From contig DATNPH010000031.1 in assembly GCA_036703315.1 (NCBI GenBank), positions 1-36,653 of the forward strand: a stretch of DNA of 36,653 nucleotides. The letters run 5' to 3'. A model generated the notes under the pieces. It was not told where the DNA came from, ran no database searches, and saw only the letters and a program-made list of their open reading frames with translations. The position numbers and the translations under genes are program-made. This DNA is from DATNPH01 sp036703315 (GTDB lineage Bacteria > Cyanobacteriota > Cyanobacteriia > Cyanobacteriales > Coleofasciculaceae). This document shows, in pieces, positions 24,487-33,814 of the stretch. How positions within the stretch are numbered: position 1 is the first letter of the stretch; every line of letters begins with the position of its first letter.

Positions 24487-25545
24487 TTATGGACTGGCTT
24501 GATTTTGATTAAGTAATCCACGTCCTTGTGCCTGAATATTTGCCCTTGGAAAAAAGGCAGGCTTATTAGCCTGGTAAGTTGGAGGGCTGCCTTTCGATAG
24601 AGTGCGGGCTAGGGCATTTCCTCTAATGAAGACTTGTGCTACCGTTTTGTCTGTGTCAACACAAGCATAAAAGCCGGTTAAGGCAGGGGTTTGAGGAATT
24701 GTTCGGCCTTCATATGGGATTGTACCTTTGAGGTCAATAACTCCATCAGGTCGAAAAGCTCCTGGAGCGCGTGGATTATCTGGACAAGTGGCTTGAGGAA
24801 CCCCAGGGTCTTTACTTGTACTTTGGTCGATATAATCAATCAATGTATCGATCGATTCCCCGGCTCCAGTGTATGTCCAACTATTCAACTTTTCTTCCAG
24901 CGACGCACCCTTTAGTTTGTCGAATTTATCCGATGTAAATAAGTCAAAGCCTGAAGGCCTCGCTGGTCTTATTTGGCTGTTTGGATTGTTATTGAGATCA
25001 TATAAAGCCTCAGTTAGCTGCATTCTACCAATTCGAGCAGTACAAGACCAATTCTGGTTAGTACAGTTCGGTGGTGAATTTGGGATCAGATAGTAAACAA
25101 CGAGGGAGTAGACAAAGGTGTCATCACAATTTTTAGTATCTGCACTATTGCAATCACCTGGACCTTTACTGTTAATTGGCAGAGCTTTTGGTAAAAACTG
25201 CCGCTTCCAAAAGACCAGTACTGGTTCTGCTGTGCCCCCGGCAATATTTTTTAATGAACCTTTAATATTAGCCAGTCCCAATCCATCATAGATAAAGAAA
25301 GATTGATCTAAATCTCTGGCAATATAGTCAAGCGCTGCCTGGATTTCTTGTTCAGAATTTGACTTGGCTTGTTCTTGACGGTCTGTATTCATAATATTAA
25401 CCACGAACCCCAGTAGAGGGGTGATGATTAAAAATGCCAAGATTAGACCGACTAGCAATTCGATTAGAGTAAAGCCTCCAATTTTAGGGTTGGCTTTAGA
25501 GGTTTTGAATTTATAATTTAGAAGAAATTTAAGTAGTCTTACCAT
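24487..25545 (-). CDS. hpsC: Hormogonium polysaccharide secretion pseudopilin HpsC
   Basis: A 352-residue prepilin-type protein with leader ending in IGG and cleavage between Gly24 and Phe25, followed by FTLIELLVGLILAFLIITPL with Glu at mature +5. The long globular domain carries GDCNSADTKNCDDTFVYSL, LVVYYLIPNSPPNC and a conserved-looking FYACVDTD near residue 306, with six cysteines suited to disulfides outside the cytoplasm. HpsC is one of the pseudopilins encoded with HpsA in filamentous cyanobacteria, where they are needed for polysaccharide secretion and gliding of hormogonia. Assignment rests on length, motifs and the hpsA-hpsB-hpsC order. 105 bases separate it from hpsB. Confidence 0.82.
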   Translation of the reverse strand: MVRLLKFLLNYKFKTSKANPKIGGFTLIELLVGLILAFLIITPLLGFVVNIMNTDRQEQAKSNSEQEIQAALDYIARDLDQSFFIYDGLGLANIKGSLKNIAGGTAEPVLVFWKRQFLPKALPINSKGPGDCNSADTKNCDDTFVYSLVVYYLIPNSPPNCTNQNWSCTARIGRMQLTEALYDLNNNPNSQIRPARPSGFDLFTSDKFDKLKGASLEEKLNSWTYTGAGESIDTLIDYIDQSTSKDPGVPQATCPDNPRAPGAFRPDGVIDLKGTIPYEGRTIPQTPALTGFYACVDTDKTVAQVFIRGNALARTLSKGSPPTYQANKPAFFPRANIQAQGRGLLNQNQASP

Positions 25546-25650
25546 AGTTTGTTACCCTTTAGCTCATAACTATTGAGCTATTGAATATCTAATTGATACT
25601 CTTTTATCTATTACCCACAAGAAACCGTACTGGAACTTAGTTCGGTATTA

Positions 25651-26457
25651 TTATTTACAACCACCTAAGCGATCGCACAATCCCTGGAAAGTGGTTGAAC
25701 TTCCCCGGACCTCGGTGGTCATTTCTACTAAGGGTGCATAGCGCTCAGCTCCGTTTACTCCAAGTCCAGTTCCCGCCGTTCCTACCTTCTTCCCGCCCCT
25801 GAGCTGGGTTGTTGTCAAAGTGCCACCGCCATCAAATGCATCTGCCCTGTAAACTCGGACGCCCAAAAGATAGCCCTTACTACCATCATCAGTAAGAACT
25901 GGAAGGGTAGCACTGCGAAATGCTTGAACGATCAGATCTTTTGAACTATTGGGTCTACAGCCGCCATCCTGATCAAGGTCAACACAGTACAAACTTCCAT
26001 TTTGGGGAATATTCTGGTTGTTGCAATAGGGATAAACCAATTGTCCCGCCAGAGTCTTGGGATTAACTGCAAATGGGTAGGTGGCTCCCTGCGCCGCTGT
26101 ACATACCGGCAAAGCTGTTGGAGCAGCTTCTGTTGCAAAAACATTCCTATTTGGATCAAATTGCAACTCCTTTAATCCCGTTTTGGGATTGGTCACCTGT
26201 TTAGTTTCCTTGAGGGCGACTGTTCTTAAAGGAAGGGCAACTTTCCCGGTTCGGACGCCATCAATGTAGGTTCTAGCGGCTTGGGTTGCCAGTTCCACTC
26301 GACGAGACTGCACTCTAGTCGCTACCGAGACAACAATCATTGGCGCGACCCCAATCAGTAGGATACTCACGATAATAATCGCCAGCAAACCTTCAATGAT
26401 GGTGAAACCAGATTGGGTCGAACGGGGAGAAAATAGCTTAGGTCGGCGTGTCATCAT
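25651..26457 (-). CDS. hpsB: Hormogonium polysaccharide secretion pseudopilin HpsB
   Basis: A 268-residue prepilin-type protein. Leader of 17 residues ending in SGF, cleavage between Gly17 and Phe18, then FTIIEGLLAIIIVSILLIGV with Glu at mature +5 and the mature helix running to about 45. The globular domain contains YCVDLDQDGGCRPNSS, which resembles a Ca-binding or disulfide loop, and it ends in GLCDRLGGCK; six cysteines in all. The second Met codon is adjacent, so the start may be 26454. Order and size fit HpsB of the hps locus. Roles in polysaccharide secretion and gliding come from the family; the present strain's motility is inferred. Confidence 0.82.
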   Translation of the reverse strand: MMTRRPKLFSPRSTQSGFTIIEGLLAIIIVSILLIGVAPMIVVSVATRVQSRRVELATQAARTYIDGVRTGKVALPLRTVALKETKQVTNPKTGLKELQFDPNRNVFATEAAPTALPVCTAAQGATYPFAVNPKTLAGQLVYPYCNNQNIPQNGSLYCVDLDQDGGCRPNSSKDLIVQAFRSATLPVLTDDGSKGYLLGVRVYRADAFDGGGTLTTTQLRGGKKVGTAGTGLGVNGAERYAPLVEMTTEVRGSSTTFQGLCDRLGGCK

Positions 26458-26547
26458 CGGTTTTGATGGGAGTTGAGATTTGGGAGTTGGAGGTTTAGAG
26501 ATTTCTCCGCTTCTAGGAGAGAAGATTACGCGATGTGCAACTTTCCG

Positions 26548-26656
26548 GTTGGTTCGCCCTTTTTAGGGACGCTAGGGGGATTTGGTTCCCCCCTTAAAAA
26601 GGGGGGCTAGGGGGGATCTGCCGTTGTCTAGCTTGGCGTTTCGATCCCCCCAACCC
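26548..26656. repeat. CCCCCC-TTAAAAA-GGGGGG repeat between hpsA and hpsB
   Basis: CCCCCC (26588-26593) and GGGGGG (26601-26606) flank TTAAAAA, followed by CTAGGGGGGATC. A further GATCCCCCC at 26643 lies just before the hpsA stop codon and is complementary to GGGGGGATC at 26609. An equivalent element is at 34198-34272. These are typical cyanobacterial intergenic repeats. A long hairpin here could shape hpsA mRNA stability or partial termination. Confidence 0.65.
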
Positions 26657-29600
26657 CTAACCTCGTTTGTTAACTAGGTTGTAGGCGGAGGCGTTGTATT
26701 GACCTCCAGGTTGAGCGTCTTTACAAGAGGCAGGACGTTGATTGGGGTCAGTAATTGCCCATTGATCATATGTATTTGAGCCTGTTGTTTTCTTGGCGGC
26801 ACATAGCAGATTTTGAACCCACCCATCATCTCGGCTAACCTCTCTGAAGAACTCGTTAGGAGTTCCAGCTTCAGGCTGTGCAAACCGTCTGGAGAACAGG
26901 TCAGGTGTCTGCGACAAAAGACCAACATCGTAACCCCATTTTCGACCGGGTGGCTGGTAATAGGGTGCTTTATTAGACGCGGCAGCTTCTTTGTATTGAT
27001 AACCATTAATCGGGTCACCAGCCCTGTAAGCGGGCGGAAGACCATCAAAGAACAGCGAGTTATCTTGACCTACGAGGTCTATGGCGTCAAACGGCGCTGT
27101 AGCATATTTACTCTTGGTGTACTGGATCAAACTGCCCTTAATCGTAGCGTCCACCCCAACCCAGTTTTCTAGGAAACGTGGGAAGTTGTGCAAACCACCT
27201 CCATTCTCACCTCCACCAGTTGGAAAGGGTCGAGCTGGAGTATCACCCATGATCAACGCGGCATTGTAGTTGGTTGGTGTGGCTCTCTGCAACCATTTGA
27301 TCTGGTCGGTAGCAGGACTTCTCCTAAAAGCCGTGCCAGCATTTGTGCTTGGCTCTCCCTCAGGAGAGTGCAGTTGCAAGATTGGTACTAACAACGGTTG
27401 AGCTGCCGTAGTCATAGCTGTCATTGCGCCTGTTGGGGGTGCACCAGCATTGGGTGTAAATCCTAGGATACGACCTGCTTTAATAGCCGTTCCATCGACG
27501 ATGAGAGGGCTGTTGTTGCGTCCAATGAAGTTACCTACCAATTTACTTGTGTTATCGATTTGCAGCCCACGCCTTGCCACCCAAAAAATATTATTTGGAT
27601 CGACCCCGTTTAGCGTCAGTTCAGTGCTAAGAAATTTCAAGGGTCTGGGAAGTGCTGCGCTTCGGATTACAAAGATAGGGTCTGACTGATTTCCTCTATC
27701 TAGAGTAATAGGCGTTGGAACTACATTATTCAGTGCAGGAGCCAAGTCAAAAACATTGACCTTTGCAGTTGCCGTAGCGGTATTTTTTGTTGTTGCTGGA
27801 TTCCAATTCGCTGTTACCGCTAGAACATTTGGTATCGGCGTGGTCAGCCCAGACAGAGCCTGCCACATTTGTTGAATTTTCGGTTGTGCTATTGCGCAAG
27901 GAGCACTAGCAGCCAGAGTACTTAAATCCACCTGATAGCGTGTTGCGCCAACAGTAGTAGGGTTGCTCAGACCTGTACCTAGGCACACAGCAAAGTCTGA
28001 AGGGTCAGCGGCGGTGATACCGTTTAGTACACTCTGAAAGTTGTTAGCTGGGTTGGCTAAGACTGGACCTAGCTCCTGAGGAAACTTAGGAGCACCCGGT
28101 AAGAGCATCTGCCTTTCTGTCGGAACTGTCTCCAGATCATCAGGTAGGTAGTACAGGAGATTGGTTTTGTCGTAACTGGGAGTAGCAGGTGAAGGATTGG
28201 TATTGGTAGCATCGCTGGTTGTTGCGTACCAAAGTGCATTATCTACTGCTTGTGGTGCCGCAACAGGAGTCGCACTTCCAACCTCTTTATAACTAGACTC
28301 AATTACCTTATTCCCGGTACCAATGCCCAAGGGGATAGCATTGCAATTAGCAAGCTTCAGCGAATCCCCAGGATCAGTTTGACAAGAAGCTGGAAGTTCT
28401 AGCGTTCCGAACTCTGGATTTCGTTTAAAGGCAACACGGCGGGGGGAAGATTTCAAAAGTTCACCTTTAGGAGGTTTAGCCGTCGTTCCTGAATTATTCA
28501 TGACAGGCAGGCTTGCTCCAATGAACTCGGATGCTTTTTTAAATTGATCAATTTTTTTCCCAGGTCCACCAACCCTCCAATCCTGAGGGCTACATTCTGA
28601 AACAGGAAGTTTCGTGCAGGCTTCCATCAAATACTGCGGGAAATTCGCACGGCGTTGAATTGGTGTTACACCATTCATCGCATAAGAGCTTCCTTTCGTT
28701 TCCGCTGCTGGGTTAAGTGCGTCCTGCTCTGGAAATGTCGCGTTAATTGGATAGTCGGCTCCATACGAATAATTGGTTGCAAAACCATTCCACCAGAACC
28801 CATTCTTCAGACGAGCCGCTACAGCCACGTTACCGGCATTGTTGTTGAGGTCATAGTCTGCTTCATTCCGGAAACCATCCCGGAAGTCATTGGACAACAG
28901 CGTTATTGCATCCGAGAGAATCCTGGCGGCTCGCCACTGATCTCCTTGAGCACAGTTGGCTTTTGAACCTCCACTCCGACAGGCAAAATTGGGATCAACA
29001 GCTCCTTGGCGGTTATAGAAAGTCCCTTCATAGTTATTAGGGTCTACTTTAGCCTGGAACTCTTCTGTAGGATTTTTCGAGCCAAAAACGTAGTGACGAT
29101 TAAAGTCACCCTTGATGTAAACCGGCAAGTTTGAGGCGAGAATCAAACCTTTTTCTTCGGGTCTGTCGATATTCGTGGCTCCCCGCGATATTCTGCCGCC
29201 GTTGTCGCCACTACTCCAGAGCCGGATGCCATTGGGGCGACGACCTGGATCTAACTTGAAGTCGGTAGCTGAACCACCACCATCGACTCTGAGCTGGGGG
29301 GCGAAAGCACTAATATTGGCATCGGTGATGTCGGGTAACGCATCATCCCGCGTGGCGTAGATAATGCCACTATTGGGCAGGAGATATTCGGGTTTGCCGT
29401 TGAAAGTGCCGAAGGTGGGAATTCTGAGTTTCTCGATGTCGATCTCAGTAACCCGAATTTCTAAAGGCTGGCGCTGCTCAATCGGTAGGCTGTATTGAGA
29501 AAGTGTGGTAGGAGGAATTTCGTTTAATGTCTTTTGGGTCGCGATCTTCAGTTCTTCTGGATCGGCGATCACTACTTTGTCGGGGTTGAGGGGGTCTTGT

Positions 29601-32497
29601 ATGAATGTCTCACGTTGAATTGGTTGAGCCGTAGGGGTAATACCATCAGGACCAAACTGAAATCCAGGCTTATGGAGAGTCTTAACTTGTCTGGCATCTA
29701 GAAAAGCTCGTTCTCGGATTGCACCATCGGGAACTTTATTCGCTGTGCCAGGAGCGACAGCTGTACGTCCCAATGAGCCATCAAGAATACCGAGAGCGCA
29801 ATTGCCAGCATCCAATGCAGCCTTCTGCTCGAAGGAAAGAGGACGACCTGATTGTAATGCCTCGATCGCCTTTTTCAGAGGTTCATTCACCCAGCGCCCA
29901 TCGGGGAAGACCATATAGGCTTGTCTTATCAAAGCTGGTGTTGCGGCTCTTAGTCCTTTTAAACCTGAAGGTTCATAATTGAGTCCATTGTTAGATACCC
30001 CTTTAGCATCTCCACCAGGGTCAACTGCAATAGCGTTCTTGGCGGTGGTGTCGTTGGTGGGGTCATAGTAACTGCTGATACAAGCGATCGGTGCATCAGG
30101 ATCTGGGCTGTTGTAGTGATAAACAACCGTCGCCCTCATTTGCAGATCGCCTTTGAACACGTCCGTATTATTGGGGTTGTAGACACTCACAGGAGGCTTA
30201 TCGTCCCACAAGTACATAGGCATCGTATCGGGCCATACCACCCGTGATTGCTTCAACCCTGCTTGGGCAGGACTTATTCCCGCGTTAACTTTTTTTAACT
30301 GTTGCGGGGTAACGGGGGGTTCAGGTAAGAATGACTTTTCCCGTGCAAGGGCATTAAGTCCGGGGGGGTTGCTTCTACGCTCACCCGTACCTTTTAACGT
30401 TGGGGCAATACCATCTAGATAAATACCTGCGCCCGTAACGATTCGCAAGCCTCCAGCCAGTTCTTCATCACCTGGCACATTTTTAGGATCGGCCGCGGCT
30501 TTTTCCCAGAAACCATTGCGCGATGTATCACCCAAGTCATCCAGGAGTTTTTTAGCTGGGTTTGCCCGTTGCCTTGGCTCGCCGGAATTCCAGTTAATTC
30601 GGGTTCCTCCATTAAAGACATCCTGCCCCTTCTGCTGCTCTGCTGGAGTGGCATAAGTGTTATCAGGCTTTAACCAGACAATGGGTAAACCGTTGCCCAC
30701 TAAAACGCGATCGCCAATTAAGTTTTCTGGCTCGGTAGGAAGGCGCTTCTGTGGATCGTTTTGCTCCAGCTCCATCGTTGTCCCAGCAAACTTCAGGTTC
30801 ACATTCGTGTAACCATTGGGAGTATGACCATTAGGGTCTTCGATTAGCATCCACTTTTTGGGAGGCATAATGTCCCCACCACCAGAAAATACAGTTTGAG
30901 CTGTCACAACAGCCCCACCGTCTCCCTCCAAAGCCTTTTGGGGATTATCAATCGCGACTTCCGTATAGGGAACTCGACGAATACGTTGTTTAAAGTAGGC
31001 TTCTATTACTTGTTGAAGAAGGCTGTTTGCCTCGTCATCTGATAAAGTCGCACCATTATTTTTCGGGAATTTTTTCTCGAAGTCTAGAGCAATCTCAGCA
31101 GGAAATCGAGTGACGGCTTGAACAAGGGCTAACGTCGGTGCGTTGTCACCATTGACGGCTCTGTACTCATTCATGCCACCGTCTACCAACACCTTCAGGC
31201 GTTGAGCATAAGCTCTCGAGTTGAACGCCATGTTTTTCGGTAGATCGGTTGTTGTTACGTTAGTGTCATTAATAGCAAAAGAATTACCGTTCTGATTCGG
31301 GTTAAACGGTTGCTTTTTCTGTTTAAATAGGTGAACTTTTACATTGCTGTTCCCAAGGTTAGATTGATCTGTATCGCCAGCTAAACCATTGGCAGCAACA
31401 TTACCGCCGACGATAATCTTGCTATTTTCTGCTGTATAAAAACACGACCAAGGGCTACTAACCTGATAAAACGTAATGTCACCTTGATTAGTGCCCAGCA
31501 TTAAGTTGCCATTGGTCACTACTCGACCATTTAGTTTGAAACCAGCATCAGGCACATCAGTGATGATCAAGTCATCCTCATACCACACAGCATTATTATC
31601 AAGGGATATTCTCGCTTGATCTTGCTGCATCTCTAAGGCTGAAAAACCTTTATTCCCTTTGTAGGCTTCAAATTTATTGCCTGGAACTGTACCATCCTTG
31701 TAGCCTGCGCCTTGCAGCTCCGTGAACTGCTGCGAACTGATTGGAACGCTTGCCACATAGGTAAAGAAAGCCTTTTTCAGCTGACCACTGACTGAAAACC
31801 AACCACTGCCATCATCGCCTCCCTCTGCGCCGCCTCCATTACCCGCCGCACAACTGTCTGCCGCACCCGTGAGCTGGGGTCTAGCTCTGGCTTCTAACGG
31901 TTCTCTAGAGCGAGGTGTAGCTGTATTGGGAGTACGGTAGTAGATACCGTATAAAGTAAAACTATCAAATAAGCCATTGTTATCCGTATCAACGGGAAAC
32001 ATCCAAGCAGACTTTAGCTTTTCACTATCCTGAATACCACCAGTCCCATTGAATTCTTTCACCAGCTTCAGCTGAATCTCATCCCCCAAGGTATATTTGG
32101 GGTTTTCAATAACAGGAGCAATATCGCTGTCGGCAGGTGTGTTTCCTTTGAGAGCAGATTCTGCTGGAGAAAATAATTGATTTAACTTGGCTCTAGAACG
32201 GTCAAGCGCTGGCGATGCCGCATTTAAAACAGCTTCATTTACCCGGTAATTGCTAGCATTTTTTGACCGATCAAATGATCGAAACAAAATTGCCGTGGTC
32301 AGCAACACAACTACCAGGCTCACCATGATTATTGTTGGAAGCACAAAACCCGCTTGGCTCAGGCGTGTTCGGCGTTGCGAGATCAGCAAGCTCCGCAAGA
32401 GCCACCTGATGAATCCTTTTGTAATCCCGTTAAAAAACTGCCAAACTGTTCTGACTAAACGTTGAATAAAATTACTTTGCTTCTTTCGAGTTGACAT
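26657..32497 (-). CDS. hpsA: Hormogonium polysaccharide biosynthesis protein HpsA (giant)
   Basis: A 1946-residue protein, the largest in the window and the first gene of the hps block. Residues 1-48 are strongly basic (Arg/Lys), then SQAGFVLPTIIMVSLVVVLL at about 47-66 is a prepilin-like helix preceded by Gly50-Phe51, without Glu at +5. The rest is a mostly hydrophilic extracytoplasmic domain with 14 cysteines in pairs (for example NFACRSGGSKANC and ACTKLPVSEC), and many Asn/Pro/Gly-rich loops (for example ADPDAP-type and DPNN stretches), but no enzymatic motif I recognise. Length and the hpsB-hpsC neighbours fit HpsA, whose exact role is unknown. An AGGAAAG ribosome site is on the coding strand before ATG 32497. 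The stop codon lies in the start of an intergenic repeat. Confidence 0.8.
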   Translation of the reverse strand: MSTRKKQSNFIQRLVRTVWQFFNGITKGFIRWLLRSLLISQRRTRLSQAGFVLPTIIMVSLVVVLLTTAILFRSFDRSKNASNYRVNEAVLNAASPALDRSRAKLNQLFSPAESALKGNTPADSDIAPVIENPKYTLGDEIQLKLVKEFNGTGGIQDSEKLKSAWMFPVDTDNNGLFDSFTLYGIYYRTPNTATPRSREPLEARARPQLTGAADSCAAGNGGGAEGGDDGSGWFSVSGQLKKAFFTYVASVPISSQQFTELQGAGYKDGTVPGNKFEAYKGNKGFSALEMQQDQARISLDNNAVWYEDDLIITDVPDAGFKLNGRVVTNGNLMLGTNQGDITFYQVSSPWSCFYTAENSKIIVGGNVAANGLAGDTDQSNLGNSNVKVHLFKQKKQPFNPNQNGNSFAINDTNVTTTDLPKNMAFNSRAYAQRLKVLVDGGMNEYRAVNGDNAPTLALVQAVTRFPAEIALDFEKKFPKNNGATLSDDEANSLLQQVIEAYFKQRIRRVPYTEVAIDNPQKALEGDGGAVVTAQTVFSGGGDIMPPKKWMLIEDPNGHTPNGYTNVNLKFAGTTMELEQNDPQKRLPTEPENLIGDRVLVGNGLPIVWLKPDNTYATPAEQQKGQDVFNGGTRINWNSGEPRQRANPAKKLLDDLGDTSRNGFWEKAAADPKNVPGDEELAGGLRIVTGAGIYLDGIAPTLKGTGERRSNPPGLNALAREKSFLPEPPVTPQQLKKVNAGISPAQAGLKQSRVVWPDTMPMYLWDDKPPVSVYNPNNTDVFKGDLQMRATVVYHYNSPDPDAPIACISSYYDPTNDTTAKNAIAVDPGGDAKGVSNNGLNYEPSGLKGLRAATPALIRQAYMVFPDGRWVNEPLKKAIEALQSGRPLSFEQKAALDAGNCALGILDGSLGRTAVAPGTANKVPDGAIRERAFLDARQVKTLHKPGFQFGPDGITPTAQPIQRETFIQDPLNPDKVVIADPEELKIATQKTLNEIPPTTLSQYSLPIEQRQPLEIRVTEIDIEKLRIPTFGTFNGKPEYLLPNSGIIYATRDDALPDITDANISAFAPQLRVDGGGSATDFKLDPGRRPNGIRLWSSGDNGGRISRGATNIDRPEEKGLILASNLPVYIKGDFNRHYVFGSKNPTEEFQAKVDPNNYEGTFYNRQGAVDPNFACRSGGSKANCAQGDQWRAARILSDAITLLSNDFRDGFRNEADYDLNNNAGNVAVAARLKNGFWWNGFATNYSYGADYPINATFPEQDALNPAAETKGSSYAMNGVTPIQRRANFPQYLMEACTKLPVSECSPQDWRVGGPGKKIDQFKKASEFIGASLPVMNNSGTTAKPPKGELLKSSPRRVAFKRNPEFGTLELPASCQTDPGDSLKLANCNAIPLGIGTGNKVIESSYKEVGSATPVAAPQAVDNALWYATTSDATNTNPSPATPSYDKTNLLYYLPDDLETVPTERQMLLPGAPKFPQELGPVLANPANNFQSVLNGITAADPSDFAVCLGTGLSNPTTVGATRYQVDLSTLAASAPCAIAQPKIQQMWQALSGLTTPIPNVLAVTANWNPATTKNTATATAKVNVFDLAPALNNVVPTPITLDRGNQSDPIFVIRSAALPRPLKFLSTELTLNGVDPNNIFWVARRGLQIDNTSKLVGNFIGRNNSPLIVDGTAIKAGRILGFTPNAGAPPTGAMTAMTTAAQPLLVPILQLHSPEGEPSTNAGTAFRRSPATDQIKWLQRATPTNYNAALIMGDTPARPFPTGGGENGGGLHNFPRFLENWVGVDATIKGSLIQYTKSKYATAPFDAIDLVGQDNSLFFDGLPPAYRAGDPINGYQYKEAAASNKAPYYQPPGRKWGYDVGLLSQTPDLFSRRFAQPEAGTPNEFFREVSRDDGWVQNLLCAAKKTTGSNTYDQWAITDPNQRPASCKDAQPGGQYNASAYNLVNKRG

Positions 32498-33327
32498 GGT
32501 GACTTTCCTGTCAAACCTTATACATTTTTGAGAGGATGAGAGATCAGCGCTTCCGCCTTAAGCGGCTTACCAACCTTGGACAGTGGTTTAAACACTTAAT
32601 TACTGAGTTGCTCTAATTTCGAGGTTATAAAAACTTGATAAGCTCTAAACTTTTACTCAGTGATTATGTTCAACAAACTCGTCATCGATTGGAAATCAGG
32701 CAACTTAACTTAATTGTTTGATTTGGCTGTCTAGTGTGTTAGACCTTTCTTTAGACAATCCGGAGAGAGGCTTACTCCCTACGTATATCCTAACAAAGAC
32801 AGAAAGTTTACCTCCCTGGAAAGAAAGGTTAACGTTCTACCCCCGCCTGATAGATAGGCTTTGGCTTTAACACAATTTAATGACGAGCTTTTGGTAAACT
32901 CACTAAACCCATGGTACCCAGCTGATTGGGAAAACCTATCACTCACCCCAAAATTTCAACAGCATTGGCGTTGCATAATCTTGGGATGACGATTTATAGC
33001 GGTTCTCAGTTGGGTAGAATACACCGGCAGGAGTCAGGAGTCACAAGTGTCAGCAGATGTAGATGTGTTCTACTGATGTGAGAATTGCTATATTGAGCCT
33101 GTTTTGTCAAGAAATTGCTGTAGGGGCGCAAGGCTTGCGCCCTTTGGAATTGAGTTCCAACCCATAGGTTTGGTGGGCGTATGCCATACGCCCCTACCAC
33201 AAAAACATCCAGTGATTGTGCAACACCACAACACAGATGTACAAATCCTAATTGAGTAAAAGCTATGAGGGACGAGAAGATGGGGAGAGAGCAAACTGTA
33301 CGTTTAGCATTATCCCCCTCATCCTCA
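32498..33327. promoter_or_regulatory. Long gene-free region upstream of hpsA
   Basis: These 830 bases separate hpsA from rpmB. I see no gene on either strand. hpsA transcripts must begin here unless the promoter is further away, but no clear sigma-factor boxes can be named. In other strains hps genes are under developmental sigma factors, so the region deserves study. A 79-base repeat element is at 33120-33198. Confidence 0.4.
33120..33198. repeat. GTAGGGGCG composite hairpin element
   Basis: A 79-base element bounded by perfect inverted repeats GTAGGGGCG (33120-33128) and CGCCCCTAC (33190-33198). Inside are GGGCGCAAG/CTTGCGCCC around one base (33124-33142), TTGGAA/TTCCAA (33144-33160) and GGGCGTATG/CATACGCCC around one base (33175-33193). 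It is a small palindrome-bounded, non-coding repeat of the type widespread in cyanobacteria. Confidence 0.75.
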
Positions 33328-33564
33328 TTAGTATCGATTCAAGTCAATCCCGGCTTCCTTCGCCATGACATGCAGACCTTTCTTCTCCAAAGTCTTGATT
33401 GCTTTAGTGGAGAGCCGTAATCTCACCCAGCGATTGCCCTGAGACCACCAAACTCGCTTCCACTGTAGGTTTGCTTCCTGTAGTTTCTTGGTACGGCGGT
33501 GGGAGTGGGAAACGGCAAAGGCGTTATTTGCCTTTTTGCCAGTCAACTGACATATCCGCGACAT
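33328..33564 (-). CDS. rpmB: 50S ribosomal protein L28
   Basis: A 78-residue ribosomal protein with the family start MSRICQLTGKKANNAFAVSHSHRRTK and the second conserved block RWVRLRLSTKAIKTLEKKGL. Length is typical for bacterial L28. A GGAGG ribosome binding site lies at 33571-33575 on the coding strand, seven bases before the ATG. It is monocistronic here as far as can be seen. Its nearness to htpG is common in cyanobacterial genomes. Confidence 0.97.
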   Translation of the reverse strand: MSRICQLTGKKANNAFAVSHSHRRTKKLQEANLQWKRVWWSQGNRWVRLRLSTKAIKTLEKKGLHVMAKEAGIDLNRY

Positions 33565-33737
33565 AGTAAACCTCCATTGTGTAGTCCATCATCCATCATA
33601 TCTTTACCCGTAGAGGTGAGCGGGCGCTAGGAAGAGGGGATGAAATGGAAAAGCTTGTTTCAATACTTTTCAGATTTTTTTAAAGCTAATTGAATTTTTG
33701 TGTTTCTTTTTAATACTTATCATGGTATCGTAAACAA

Positions 33738-33803
33738 AGAGCCAGTGCCCGGACTCCTACATCTACGCACTGGCTCTAGCTCCAACCTTCTATTAATTGG
33801 AGG
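33738..33803 (+). promoter_or_regulatory. Structured leader covering the ribosome binding site of the 33815 gene
   Basis: AGAGCCAGTGC (33738-33748) pairs perfectly with GCACTGGCTCT (33767-33777) over 11 bases with an 18-base loop. Two bases later, CTCCAA (33780-33785) pairs with TTGGAG (33797-33802) across an 11-base loop. The second stem includes most of GGAGG (33799-33803), the likely Shine-Dalgarno site of the ATG at 33815. The first loop carries ACTCCT, which could also pair with GGAG. This looks like a translation-controlling leader, but the structure has not been tested. Confidence 0.55.
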
Positions 33804-33814
33804 CTTACTTAATC

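Noticed and set aside
22753..33327. CRISPR array or phage region
   Set aside because: The repeats in the window are isolated hairpins and not regularly spaced direct repeats with unique spacers; no cas, integrase or phage structural genes were seen.
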